Below are positions 42,794-50,825 of a stretch of DNA of 64,000 nt, piece after piece. Source of the stretch: Streptomyces sp. JH14 (GTDB lineage Bacteria > Actinomycetota > Actinomycetes > Streptomycetales > Streptomycetaceae). A program made the position numbers and the translations under genes. The stretch spans positions 4,898,001-4,962,000 of the forward strand of contig NZ_JAJNEL010000001.1 in assembly GCF_029428675.1 (NCBI RefSeq), read 5' to 3'. Under the pieces are notes generated by a model. That model saw only the letters and a program-made list of their open reading frames with translations, had not been told where the DNA came from and made no database searches. The stretch's first letter is position 1; each line of letters opens with the position of its first letter.

Positions 42794-43156
42794 CCTGCGA
42801 AGCAGTGGTTGGCTTTGGTCAACATCGGTGTCTGTGGGCCGTCCTCGGACGGCCCACAGACGGCCCTGCAGGCTGCTCTCGCCAGCAACCTGATGGCGAC
42901 CAGAACGACGTTTGATCAGGCTGCTAGCGGATAGCGCCTGAAGTACGTGCTCGGTGATTTGGGTCCCCCTGTTCGTGCGGGTTCACGGTCATGCGTGGCT
43001 CGCCCGCAGGAGGGACTCACGGCCGACGGCTGCGAGTGACCCTGCTGACCCGCTCCGGCCAGCAGCCGTAAACGATGGACGGCGCGCCCCCGTTCCGCCA
43101 TGCTGCCTTGGCGATCATGCGCCCGCGGCGGCTGCATTGTGTGAGGGGTGGGGACT
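42794..43156. other. Intergenic region after the monooxygenase gene
   Basis: Apart from the terminator at 42830-42861, these 363 nt show no supported gene. The rest is of average composition and presumably holds the promoter of the PH-domain protein. Confidence 0.5.
42830..42861 (+). terminator. Terminator of the conservon-monooxygenase unit
   Basis: A perfect 14-bp stem (42830-42843 with 42848-42861) and tetraloop CTCG lie 37 nt after the monooxygenase stop. Confidence 0.8.
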
Positions 43157-43702
43157 GTGGAGCATGCGCAGGTCGAGGCTGTGCCGCCGGAGCGCATCCG
43201 TTACCGGTATACGCGTCTCCAAGGCGTACTGCCTGTTCTGCCCCTCCTTGTCGTCGTCGGGGGCACGACGGTCATCGATTGGATGACCTTGAAGCGCGCC
43301 GGGTCTGAGATAGCCGAGTCATTGGGTACGTGGGCCGCCCTGCTGATCGTGCTGCTGATCCTCGGGCAGTACTTCGGCGTCACTCTCACGGAGTCGACGG
43401 CCATCGTGCACAGCCTCCGCCACCGGACCATCCAGTGGTCGAACGTCCAGGCCATCCGCGTCGAAAATTTCCAAGGGGCCCGAATCGTTGTGATCTACGA
43501 AGCGGGTGGCCGTCGTACCCGCCTTCGGGCACCGATCACCGGGTTCCTCTGCTGGGACCGCGGGTTCGAGGAGAAGTTCCACACCATCGACAGGTGGTGG
43601 CTGGACCACCGCGGCCCGGATTGGGCACCTGTCCTCGTTCCTGGGGCGCAGTTGAACAGCCCACCGGTTCCCGACGGGAACTCTTTCGCCTCTCCCACGT
43701 AG
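43157..43702 (+). CDS. Bacterial PH-domain membrane protein
   Basis: 181 aa. Two TM helices (about 22-42 and 58-78) precede a PH-like beta domain (VTLTESTAIVHSLRHRTIQWSNVQAIRVEN...). Similar proteins occur widely in Streptomyces with unknown role. GTG 43157 was chosen for GAGGGG 8 nt upstream; GTG 43148 adds three residues. Confidence 0.78.
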   Translation: MEHAQVEAVPPERIRYRYTRLQGVLPVLPLLVVVGGTTVIDWMTLKRAGSEIAESLGTWAALLIVLLILGQYFGVTLTESTAIVHSLRHRTIQWSNVQAIRVENFQGARIVVIYEAGGRRTRLRAPITGFLCWDRGFEEKFHTIDRWWLDHRGPDWAPVLVPGAQLNSPPVPDGNSFASPT

Positions 43703-43946
43703 TCGGCGGCTGGTCCACGCATCCTCGGGCGGTGAAGGGGGCCCATTCGGGTATGGGCGCCACCTTCCCTGAAGACGAGAAGGACCGCCTTTCGGTGGGC
43801 GACTGTCGGGCGCCCACGACCGGCACCACGAACAGCCGTCGGCGGCGAACGCGCTCCTCTGCTGGGCTCTCAGTACGTCGAACTTTGCGCCTGCCGCTAA
43901 AGTGCGATGCTTGTTCGATTCGCCGCGGGGCGAAGGGGGAGGGGTC

Positions 43947-44408
43947 GTGAGCGCACAACTGAGAGACACCGCAGGGGAATTGGCGGAGGTGCTGTGGCGG
44001 GAACACACCGTGTACCGGGAGCGGTCCGGCGGTGTGGTCATCCGGGGTGAGCATGTACGGCGGTGGATCAGCCTCGCTCCGGCGGGCGGCCGGGACGAGG
44101 TCCTCGTACGCGCGGGTCGCATCCTGGACGGCGGCACCACCGCTCCTGCCCGTTCGGAGGCCGTGGTGCCCCTCTCCGCCGGTACCGGCGTGCTTGCCGC
44201 GACCTGCCGTCGTCTGCTCGCCGAGGCGGCGGCCGATGTGGCACCGGTCGCGCCGGGACGGGCAGCGCCCGGGCGGTCCAAGCGGCCCGGCAAGGCCGCG
44301 CGGCCCAAAGGCAGTGGGAAACACACCGGTTTCGGTTCATGGGTCATCCTCGCCTGTATCGCCGGCGTGATCGCCCTGTACGTCTACAGCACCGCGATGC
44401 GCGGCTGA
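43947..44408 (+). CDS. Small tail-anchored hypothetical protein
   Basis: 153 aa. The soluble N-terminal part (VLWREHTVYRERSGGVVIRGEHVRRWISL) has no known motif. A basic Lys/Arg/Pro/Gly linker leads to one C-terminal TM (WVILACIAGVIALYVYS). GTG 43947 has GGGGGAGGGG upstream, and TAAAGT at about 43898 is a good -10. It is the last intact gene before the decayed segment. Confidence 0.72.
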   Translation: MSAQLRDTAGELAEVLWREHTVYRERSGGVVIRGEHVRRWISLAPAGGRDEVLVRAGRILDGGTTAPARSEAVVPLSAGTGVLAATCRRLLAEAAADVAPVAPGRAAPGRSKRPGKAARPKGSGKHTGFGSWVILACIAGVIALYVYSTAMRG

Positions 44409-44417
44409 CCGGTACTA

Positions 44418-44520
44418 CAGGGACACATCACCCTGGCCGCACGGGAAGTGGCCAGGGCGCGGCGGCGACCAGGCGGCGGCCCTTGCGTATCGCCGCAGGT
44501 CGCAACCAGATGTGTCCCTG
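44418..44520. repeat. 103-bp element bounded by 12-bp perfect inverted repeats
   Basis: CAGGGACACATC (44418-44429) is exactly inverted as GATGTGTCCCTG (44509-44520). Inside lies another inverted pair, CCCTGGCC/GGCCAGGG (44431-44438 and 44450-44457). It borders the decayed genes and looks like a miniature inverted-repeat element or a remnant transposon end. No target duplication was found. Confidence 0.45.
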
Positions 44521-44554
44521 CAGTCCCGGCGGAACGACAGCGGGGACGGGCGCC

Positions 44555-45468
44555 TCAGTCGAGCGGCGGCGCACCGTCCAGTGGATTGCCGAGGCGGACG
44601 CCGTCCGGTAGTCGACGCCGAGGGCGTCGAGGCGCGGGTAGTGGGCGCTCATCCTCGACGTGAACGCCTCGTAGTCCCGCTCGTCCGGCGTCGGCAGAGT
44701 GGACCAGGCCACCTCGGCGAAAGCGACGAGGCGGGGGAACGTCTGGTAGTCGACGCGTTGCTGCGTCTCCATCATCCCGGTCCATACATTGGCCTGGGCC
44801 CCCAGGATGTGGGCCGCCTCGGTCTCGGTCAGCTCGGGCGGCACCGGCTCGAAACGGTAGACGTCCTCCAAGGTGCGGACGTAGCCGAGCGGCATCGGCT
44901 CGTCGTCCCCCGGAGCCTCGCGGTAGTTGAGGTACACCTCCTGGTGGGGACACATGACGACGTCGTGACCCGCCCGCGCGGCCGCGATTCCTCCCGCGTA
45001 TCCGCGCCAGGACGACACGGCGGCCCCGTCGGCCAGACCGCCCTCGAGGATCTCGTCCCAGCCGATGAGGCAACGGCCCCGGTCGGCCAGCCAGCGGTCG
45101 AAGTGCCGGATGAACCAGCTCTGCAGCTCGTCCTCGTCCGCGAGCCCGAGCTCCTTGCGGCGCGTCCTCCACCGTCACGTACGGCACGGTCGGCGCCTGG
45201 CCCGGCGGCCGGATGCGTGCCTTGCGGAAGGCGTCCGGGCCGAGCAGCTGGCGCAGCGTCTGCCGGCCCCAGAAGATGCCTGCTTCGCCACCGCCCTCGA
45301 TGTCCACGCCGTTCTCGTCGACGGTGAGCCGATAGCCCTCGGTCCGAGCCGTTCGGAGAGTTCAGGGGCGATGCGCGTCCGTACGTCGTCGTGGTACGGG
45401 CCGTGCCGGCCGGATTCGGTGACCGTGCGCGGGACGGGCACGAGACCGGTGGATGACTGCTGCGTCAT
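44555..45468 (-). pseudogene. Broken GH20 beta-N-acetylhexosaminidase
   Basis: The N-terminus (MTQQSSTGLVPVPRTVTESG) is intact from 45468. One base is lost near 45345, after which EGYRLTVDENGV and GGGEAGIFWGRQTLRQLLG continue one frame over. Right after VTVED (about 45165) the sequence jumps, again out of frame, to ELGLADEDELQSWFIRHFDR, so about 250-300 residues are deleted, including the catalytic Asp-Glu region. The C-terminal third (LIGWDEILEGGLADG, VWTGMMETQQRVDYQTFPRL) survives, with another frame change before GNPLDGAPPLD. It cannot make an active enzyme. It sits downstream of two sugar permease remnants, as in chitobiose-type uptake loci. Confidence 0.85.
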
Positions 45469-45473
45469 GGAGA

Positions 45474-46318
45474 TCAGTCCTTCACTGCGCCGCCGAGGCC
45501 GGAGACCAGGCGGCGTTGTACGAGTACGAAGAAGATCAGTACGGGGACCGTCATGACGGTGGACCCGGCCATGATCCCGCCCAGTCGTTCTCCTCGGGCT
45601 TGAAGAAGACGAGGAGGGCCATCGGGAGCGTCGACTGCGAGGTGTCGCTGATGATGAAGGACTTGGCGAAGAGGAAGTCGTTCCACGTGGCGATTAAGGA
45701 GAAGACGCTCGTCGCGGCCAGGCCCGGGGTCACCAGCGGGAAGAGGATCTGCCACAGGAAGCGGGCGCGGCTCGCGCCGTCGATGTACGCCGCCTCCTCG
45801 ATGGCCTCCGGTACCGCTTTCACGATGCCCCTCAGCATCCAGATCGCGAAGGGCAGGGAGAAGGCGATGTGCGGCAGGAGCAGGGCGCCGAGCGTGTTGA
45901 GCTGCCCGAAGTCCCGCATCATGAAGAAGAGGGGAATCGTCAGTGCCTCGATCGGCACCATCTGGGCGATGAGGAACATCACGAGGAGCGTCGTACGGAA
46001 CCGGAACCGGAAGCGGAACCGGGCGACCGCCGTCGCCGCGAGAAAGGCGATCAGGCCGGAGGCGACCACCGCGACGACAGCCACGACAAGGCTGTTGAGG
46101 AAGTAGCGGCCGAAATCGTGCTGTTCGAATACCCGGCGGAACGCCTCCAGCGAGGGGTGGAGGGTCCAGGGCCGCGGGTGTGCGGACTGCACTTCGTCCG
46201 CCGGCTTGAACGCGGACAGCACCATCCAGTAGAGGGGGAAGGCGACGACGGCTGCGATGAGCAGGGTCGATGCCTCGGCGGCCAACCGCCACGGCCTGCG
46301 CAGGCCCAAGAAGTTCAC
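45474..46318 (-). pseudogene. Frameshifted carbohydrate ABC permease (MalG/DasC-like)
   Basis: From GTG 46318 the frame encodes a full permease with five to six TM helices and the EAAYIDGASRARFLWQILFPL coupling loop. At about 45580-45590 a G is missing in the codons for ENDWGG: the annotated frame runs on as ENDWAGSWPGPPS and stops at 45551, while the true end, GIMAGSTVMTVPVLIFFVLVQRRLVSGLGG, is in the next frame and stops at 45474. About 35 residues are replaced, including the last TM helix. The GTGA overlap with the upstream permease remnant is preserved. Confidence 0.82.
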
Positions 46319-46455
46319 AGCTGCTCTCCCTGTCGTCGCAGCAGCCGCAGATAGCCGAGCGAAGCGGCCAGCAGAATCAGCAGCATCACGATGCCGACCG
46401 CCGAGCCGAGGCTGTACTGCGAGGAGGCGAAGGCCTTCTGGTAGGCGATCGTCCG
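46315..46455 (-). pseudogene. C-terminal remnant of an upstream sugar ABC permease (MalF/DasB-like)
   Basis: Only about 45 residues remain: TIAYQKAFASSQYSLGSAVG followed by a final TM helix and LRLLRRQGEQL, the usual end of the MalF-type partner. Upstream of about 46455 the sequence changes to unrelated DUF6233-like DNA, so the rest was removed by deletion or replacement. The substrate-binding protein gene of the operon is absent. Confidence 0.75.
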
Positions 46456-46469
46456 TGGCGGGCGCGGCC

Positions 46470-46894
46470 TGGATCGGCGTCCCGCACCGCGCAGGAAGCG
46501 GGGTATCGGGCGGCCGGCGCCCGTGCCCATGTCAGGGGCGAGGCGGCCCTGGACCGGGCTGCGCCGAAGTCCGGACGGCCGTCTCTCCGGACCACCGCCT
46601 CGCCGTCGAGGGCCGTCCCCCGGGAGCAGCTCCATGCCGCCACGGTGCGGCAGCGCACGACTGGCGGCGCCTTGGGGCTGGAGCTTCCACGGCAGCTCGG
46701 CCGCGCCCGCATCCGGCGCTGCTGCTCCTGTCGCTCCCGGACCTCGAGTTCGCGGACCCGGTTCCGGGTCCGGCGCAGCTGCCGGTCCAGCCACTCCTCA
46801 GCTGCCGGTCCAGCCACTCCTCAGGGGCCCGAAGCGCCGGCGCGTCCTGAGGGAGTCGCCAATGATCACCTGCGAAGCGGCGGCACGGCGGCAC
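46470..46894 (-). pseudogene. Broken DUF6233-like gene
   Basis: The minus strand reads LPQDAPALRAPEEWLDRQL and, after the tandem duplication at 46778-46823, RRTRNRVRELEVRERQEQQ, a typical DUF6233 beginning. The duplication itself shifts the frame; removing one copy restores a continuous reading. The later part (WKLQPQ, then HRGG) changes frame again. Function of the family is unknown, though many copies occur in Streptomyces. Confidence 0.5.
46778..46823. repeat. Exact 23-bp tandem duplication
   Basis: The 23 bases at 46778-46800 are repeated exactly at 46801-46823. As 23 is not a multiple of three, the duplication inactivates the DUF6233-like frame. Exact identity suggests a recent slippage event or an assembly artefact. 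Confidence 0.9.
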
Positions 46895-46928
46895 ACCCGG
46901 CCGTCACACGGCGGCGGCCGGCGCGGGA

Positions 46929-46980
46929 TTGACCCGTACAGGAACCGTCGTGCATGATTCCACTACTTGAGTGATGGAAT
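46929..46980 (+). promoter_or_regulatory. Promoter and operator of the GntR-ABC operon
   Basis: TTGACC (46929-46934) and CATGAT (46953-46958) with an 18-bp spacer form a promoter. An inverted repeat ATTCCA-N12-TGGAAT (46957-46962 and 46975-46980), with inner CACT/AGTG, overlaps the -10 and start site and ends 14 bp before the GTG. It fits autorepression by the GntR protein. Confidence 0.65.
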
Positions 46981-46994
46981 GAGGGGCGGGCGCA

Positions 46995-47405
46995 GTGGCG
47001 GAGTTCGCCTTCCGGATCGATCGGCGCAGCGGTGTGGCCAGCTACCTGCAGATCGTGCAGCAGGTGCAGCAGGCCCTGCGACTGGGCCTGCTGGCGCCGG
47101 GCGACCGGCTGCCCACGGCGCAGGCCGTCGTCGAGGCGACCGCGCTCAACCCCAACACCGTCCTCAAGGCCTACCGCGAACTGGAGTCCCAGGGCCTGGT
47201 CGAGTCCCGGCGCAGGCACGGGACGTTCGTGACAGGCACCCTCGGCTCGCCCGCGGTCGCCGACTCGCCCTGGCGGGACGAGCTGGCCGCGACGGCCGCC
47301 CGCGCCCGCGACGACGGGCTCGAACGAGACGACCTGGCAGCCCTGTTCACGGCCGTGCTTGACGATCTCTACCCCGGGGAGGACCCCACCGATGTCCAGC
47401 AGTGA
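46995..47405 (+). CDS. GntR family regulator, YtrA subfamily
   Basis: 136 aa. A GntR winged helix (YLQIVQQVQQALRLGLLAPGDRLPTAQAVVEATALNPNTVLKAYRELESQGLV) is followed by a short C-terminal helical tail, as in YtrA regulators that control adjacent ABC transporters. The GTG start is preceded by GAGGGGCGGG. The gene overlaps the ATPase gene by 14 bp. Confidence 0.93.
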   Translation: MAEFAFRIDRRSGVASYLQIVQQVQQALRLGLLAPGDRLPTAQAVVEATALNPNTVLKAYRELESQGLVESRRRHGTFVTGTLGSPAVADSPWRDELAATAARARDDGLERDDLAALFTAVLDDLYPGEDPTDVQQ

Positions 47406-48273
47406 CACGCCCGCGATAGTCGCCCGCGGCCTCGGCAAGCGGTACCGCCGCCGCGGCCCGGAGGCGCTCGGCGACTGCACCTTCGAGATCCCCGCGGGCA
47501 GCGTCTGCGCCCTGGTCGGCGCGAACGGCGCGGGCAAGTCGACGCTGCTGGAGCTGACAGCAGGGATCGAACAGCCGACCGGCGGTGCGGTCGAGGTCTT
47601 CGGCGAGCCCGCGTACGGCGGCAACCCCCGCATCGCCTACCTCGCCCAGGACCGCCCGCTGAACCGCTACAGCACCGTCGGCGGGGTGCTGCACTTCGGT
47701 GCGCGCACCAACCCCGGCAGCTGGGACGCCGAGCTCGCCGAGCGTGCCGTCGACCTGGGCCGCATCCGCCCGGACGATCACATCCGCGACCTGTCCGGCG
47801 GCCAGCGCACCCGCGTCGCCCTGGCTCTGGCCCTGGGCAAGCGGGCCGACCTGCTGCTGCTCGACGAACCCATGGCCGACCTGGACGTGCTGGCCCGTCA
47901 GGAGCTGATGGGCCTGCTCATGTCTCACACCGCCGCAACCGGCTGCACCGTCGTCATGTCCTCGCACATCATCTCGGAGCTGGCCGACGCCTGCGAACAC
48001 CTGCTGCTGCTGGACCGCGGCCACGTCCGGCTCTGCGGCGGCATCGACGAGCTGACCGCCGCCCACGCGGTGGTCACCCTGCCCGGCGGCCCGGAGCGGA
48101 TCGCCGCGCACACCGTGGTCGAGAGCCGCCCGGCCGGGCGCGGCACCAGCGCGCTGATCCGCCCCTCCGGGCCACTGCCCTCCGACTGGGACGTCCGCGA
48201 GCCGTCACTGGAAGAACTGGTCCTCGCGCACCTCGCCCCCCGCGCACATCACCACCAGGAGCACGCCGCATGA
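47392..48273 (+). CDS. ABC transporter ATPase, YtrA-type operon
   Basis: 293 aa. Walker A GANGAGKST, signature LSGGQRTRVALALALG, Walker B LLLLDEPMADLD and the switch His in MSSHIISEL are intact. The C-terminal 70 residues resemble the regulatory tail of drug or lipid exporter ATPases. ATG 47392 has GGGGAGGA upstream. Coupled to the permease by ATGA. Likely an export or envelope-stress system; the substrate is unknown. Confidence 0.92.
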   Translation: MSSSDTPAIVARGLGKRYRRRGPEALGDCTFEIPAGSVCALVGANGAGKSTLLELTAGIEQPTGGAVEVFGEPAYGGNPRIAYLAQDRPLNRYSTVGGVLHFGARTNPGSWDAELAERAVDLGRIRPDDHIRDLSGGQRTRVALALALGKRADLLLLDEPMADLDVLARQELMGLLMSHTAATGCTVVMSSHIISELADACEHLLLLDRGHVRLCGGIDELTAAHAVVTLPGGPERIAAHTVVESRPAGRGTSALIRPSGPLPSDWDVREPSLEELVLAHLAPRAHHHQEHAA

Positions 48274-49202
48274 GCGCCACCGCCGTCAACCTCGTCAAGC
48301 GCCCCGCCGCGTACCGCCGACCGGCGGGCCGCCTGCCGATCGCCCGGCTGGCGGCGCGGCAGCTGCGGTGGCTCGCACTGGTGCTGCTCCTGCCGGTCGG
48401 GGAGATCGCCGCGACCCTGCTCCACCGCTACAGCGAGTGGAGCGACGCCGAGTCGGCGCGCGCCCGCGTCGGCAACTACGCCTACCACTTCACCGACGTG
48501 CCCTACAACGCGCACACCCTGACCGACCGCCTGTTCGCCGACGGGCAGTTCGTGGCCTTCGTCCCGGCGCTGTGCGCGGCGGCGCTCACCGCGATCCTGA
48601 CCGCGCGCGAGTGGGAGTCCCGCCGGGTGGCCGTGACGCTCACCCAGTCCGTCTCCCCGATACGCTGGTTCACTGTGCACTGGGGGGTGCAGGCGGCCCT
48701 GACCCTCGCGCTGACGATGCCGCTGGTCGTGCTCTACCGCCTCAACGCGGCCCACGCCTACCACGAGGACCTGTTGGTGCACGGCGCGTACCAGGCCACC
48801 CTGTACTTCATCGTCGGCCCGGTCACCCTGGCCTACGTCCTGCTCGGCGTCGCCGCCGGAGCCTTTGTCGGTACGGCCCTGCGCCGCACCCTTCCCGCGC
48901 TGCTGGCGGCCCCGGCCCTGCTCTGGCTGCTGGTCGGGGTCCTGGTCCGCGCCCGGCTGGCCGCCCTGCTCGACTACCCGGTCTTCTCCGAGACCCACGG
49001 CTTCCACGCGGGCGGCGTCCTCGGCCTGCAGTTCTTCCACCTGCTCCCGAAGGACGACTACCTGGTGAACTCGCTCACCCCCGGCGACTACTGGCCTTAC
49101 CAACTCGCCCAGACCGCCCTGGTCCTGGCACTCACCGCAGCGCTCGCCCACAGCGCACTGCGCATCGTGCGCCGTCGCACAGGACGTGCCGGTACCGCCT
49201 GA
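48270..49202 (+). CDS. ABC transporter permease (ABC-2-like)
   Basis: 310 aa. About six TM helices can be traced, beginning at QLRWLALVLLLPVGEIAATLL, with an extracytoplasmic region after TM1 rich in Asp and Tyr. The layout matches ABC-2 permeases of GntR-led operons. It ends the three-gene operon; no further gene follows in the same direction. Confidence 0.88.
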   Translation: MSATAVNLVKRPAAYRRPAGRLPIARLAARQLRWLALVLLLPVGEIAATLLHRYSEWSDAESARARVGNYAYHFTDVPYNAHTLTDRLFADGQFVAFVPALCAAALTAILTAREWESRRVAVTLTQSVSPIRWFTVHWGVQAALTLALTMPLVVLYRLNAAHAYHEDLLVHGAYQATLYFIVGPVTLAYVLLGVAAGAFVGTALRRTLPALLAAPALLWLLVGVLVRARLAALLDYPVFSETHGFHAGGVLGLQFFHLLPKDDYLVNSLTPGDYWPYQLAQTALVLALTAALAHSALRIVRRRTGRAGTA

Positions 49203-49473
49203 CCTGCCCGGTACAGCACGACGTCGGGGCCTTGATCGTCGCGGCTCGCGCCAAAGGGGCTGCGTAATGCCGTGAGCCGACCGCCCCGGCCACGACGTAC
49301 CTCTGCCACGGCACCTTGCCGAGATGGCCGGGGCGGCATCGGCGGCCTGACCGTCGCGCACCGCCCGAACGCGCACGTCGGCCGAGTCACGTTCCCTCGG
49401 GGAGACCCGGGCGGAAACGCCTCGGCCGGCATGCCCACGGGGTCCGGCTGCGCTGCGCGACGACGGAGTCCGG
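49203..49473. other. Spacer containing a monooxygenase relic
   Basis: 271 nt between convergent genes. Only the short relic at 49312-49350 was recognised. Confidence 0.5.
49312..49350 (+). pseudogene. C-terminal relic of a second styrene/indole monooxygenase gene
   Basis: The bases encode HLAEMAGAASAA and a TGA. The intact monooxygenase at 41546-42793 ends YLAEVAGAASAA and TGA. Across the shared 11 codons and stop, differences are one Val/Met change and otherwise third-position synonymous changes, a coding-type pattern. The preceding bases no longer match. Confidence 0.55.
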
Positions 49474-50646
49474 CTACGCGCCGACCGGCGCGGACGACGC
49501 GCTGTACCCCGTGTCCGAGCCGCCCGACGAGCCCTGGGCCAGTTGCGGCAGCCGGTAGGTGTGCAGCGGCCTGTTCTGCGGATCCGGCCGTACGGCACCG
49601 AGCAGAGGGTTCGACGCCACCGGCGAGACCTTCACCCGCGTCCCCGGCCGGGGCGCCTGCACCACCAGGCCGTTGCCGATGTACAGCGCCACATGTGTGG
49701 CCTTCGGGAAGTAGATCACCAGGTCACCCGGGCGCAGCGCGTTCAGCCCCACCTTCGGCAGTTGGCGCCACTGCTCCTGCGACGTCCGCGGAATGGCCCG
49801 GCCCGCGGCCGCCCATGCCTGCGAGGTGAGCCCGGAGCAGTCGAACGAGCCGGGCCCCTCCGCGCCCCACACATACGGTTTGCCGAGCTGCCGGACCGCG
49901 TAGTTCACCGCTTCGCCGCCCTCCTCGGACGGTGTGCGGGACGAGGACAGGGCCCCCGAGGCGAGCAGGGCGTCCTGCGCCTTCGCCGTGGCCTGCTGCT
50001 CCAGCCGGGACAGCTGGGCGATCCTCTCGGCGGAGAGCGTCGCCAGCAGTGCCTCGACCTTCCGCAGCCGCGCCTTCACCGTGTCGCGCTGCTTCTTCTG
50101 CCGTGCAGCCAGCGCCCGTTGCTTGTCGCGCACCTTCCGGGACGCGGTGGCCAGTTCGTCGGCGCGCTTCTCCGCCCCCGTGAGCCGCTTGACGGCGGCC
50201 GCCCGGCCGGCGGCCACCCGCTGGATCACATGCCCCTGTTCCAGGGCGTGTTCGGGATCGCGGGCCAGCAGCAGCTGTACATACGAGGAGAAGTCGGACC
50301 GCCCCTGGTACTGCTCACGGGCCAGCTGTCCTGCGTCGTCGCGGCTGCGGGCCAGTGTGCGCCTGGCGGTGGCGAGGGCGGAACCGAGCTTCTTCGCCTG
50401 CGCGGTCCGTTTCTTGAGATCCGCTGCCGTCCCGTTGTAGGTCTCGGTGGCCTCCTCCGCCTGCTGGTACAGCTTCCGCAGTTCGGCCAGCAGCTCGGAA
50501 ATGGTCTTGGTGGAGTCCGGGCCGCCGCCGGTGGCCACGCCCGAGGGGCCGGGCTCCGGCTTCGCCGGGACGGCCACGGCGGGCGAGGCCGCGACGATGG
50601 CGACGAGTGCCGCTGAGCAGACGGTGCGCAGGACCGTGCCTGACAC
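49474..50646 (-). CDS. Secreted NlpC/P60 peptidoglycan hydrolase
   Basis: 390 aa. A signal peptide (SAALVAIVAASPAVA) is followed by a long coiled coil (about 45-225, rich in Arg, Ala, Gln, Glu, Lys) and a C-terminal NlpC/P60 domain with catalytic Cys near 269 in SFDCSGLTSQAW and His near 316 in THVALYIG. It resembles RipA/Swl-type endopeptidases cutting D-Glu-mDAP bonds. GTG 50646 has GGAGGTGA. No c-di-AMP riboswitch was evident upstream. Confidence 0.93.
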   Translation of the reverse strand: MSGTVLRTVCSAALVAIVAASPAVAVPAKPEPGPSGVATGGGPDSTKTISELLAELRKLYQQAEEATETYNGTAADLKKRTAQAKKLGSALATARRTLARSRDDAGQLAREQYQGRSDFSSYVQLLLARDPEHALEQGHVIQRVAAGRAAAVKRLTGAEKRADELATASRKVRDKQRALAARQKKQRDTVKARLRKVEALLATLSAERIAQLSRLEQQATAKAQDALLASGALSSSRTPSEEGGEAVNYAVRQLGKPYVWGAEGPGSFDCSGLTSQAWAAAGRAIPRTSQEQWRQLPKVGLNALRPGDLVIYFPKATHVALYIGNGLVVQAPRPGTRVKVSPVASNPLLGAVRPDPQNRPLHTYRLPQLAQGSSGGSDTGYSASSAPVGA

Positions 50647-50738
50647 GGAATCACCTCCGGTGAAGGGGCGATCGCGTGGGACTACCCCATGAGTGAGCGC
50701 AAGGCATCCATACCGTCACCGGGTGCCGGACGATGCAA

Positions 50739-50768
50739 GAACCCCGCGGCGTGGCGGCCGCGGGGTTC
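50739..50768 (-). terminator. Terminator of the pseudokinase gene
   Basis: A perfect 12-bp stem (50739-50750 with 50757-50768) and 6-nt loop lie about 58 nt past the stop of the leftward pseudokinase gene. Confidence 0.65.
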
Positions 50769-50825
50769 CCCCGGAAGGCGGGTGCAGGGTGTCCTCTTTC
50801 GGATTCGGGCCGGGTTCCCGGGGTT

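Noticed and set aside
50647..50738. c-di-AMP (ydaO-type) riboswitch before the NlpC/P60 gene
   Set aside because: The leader is short and lacks the conserved ydaO helices; only an ordinary ribosome site is seen.
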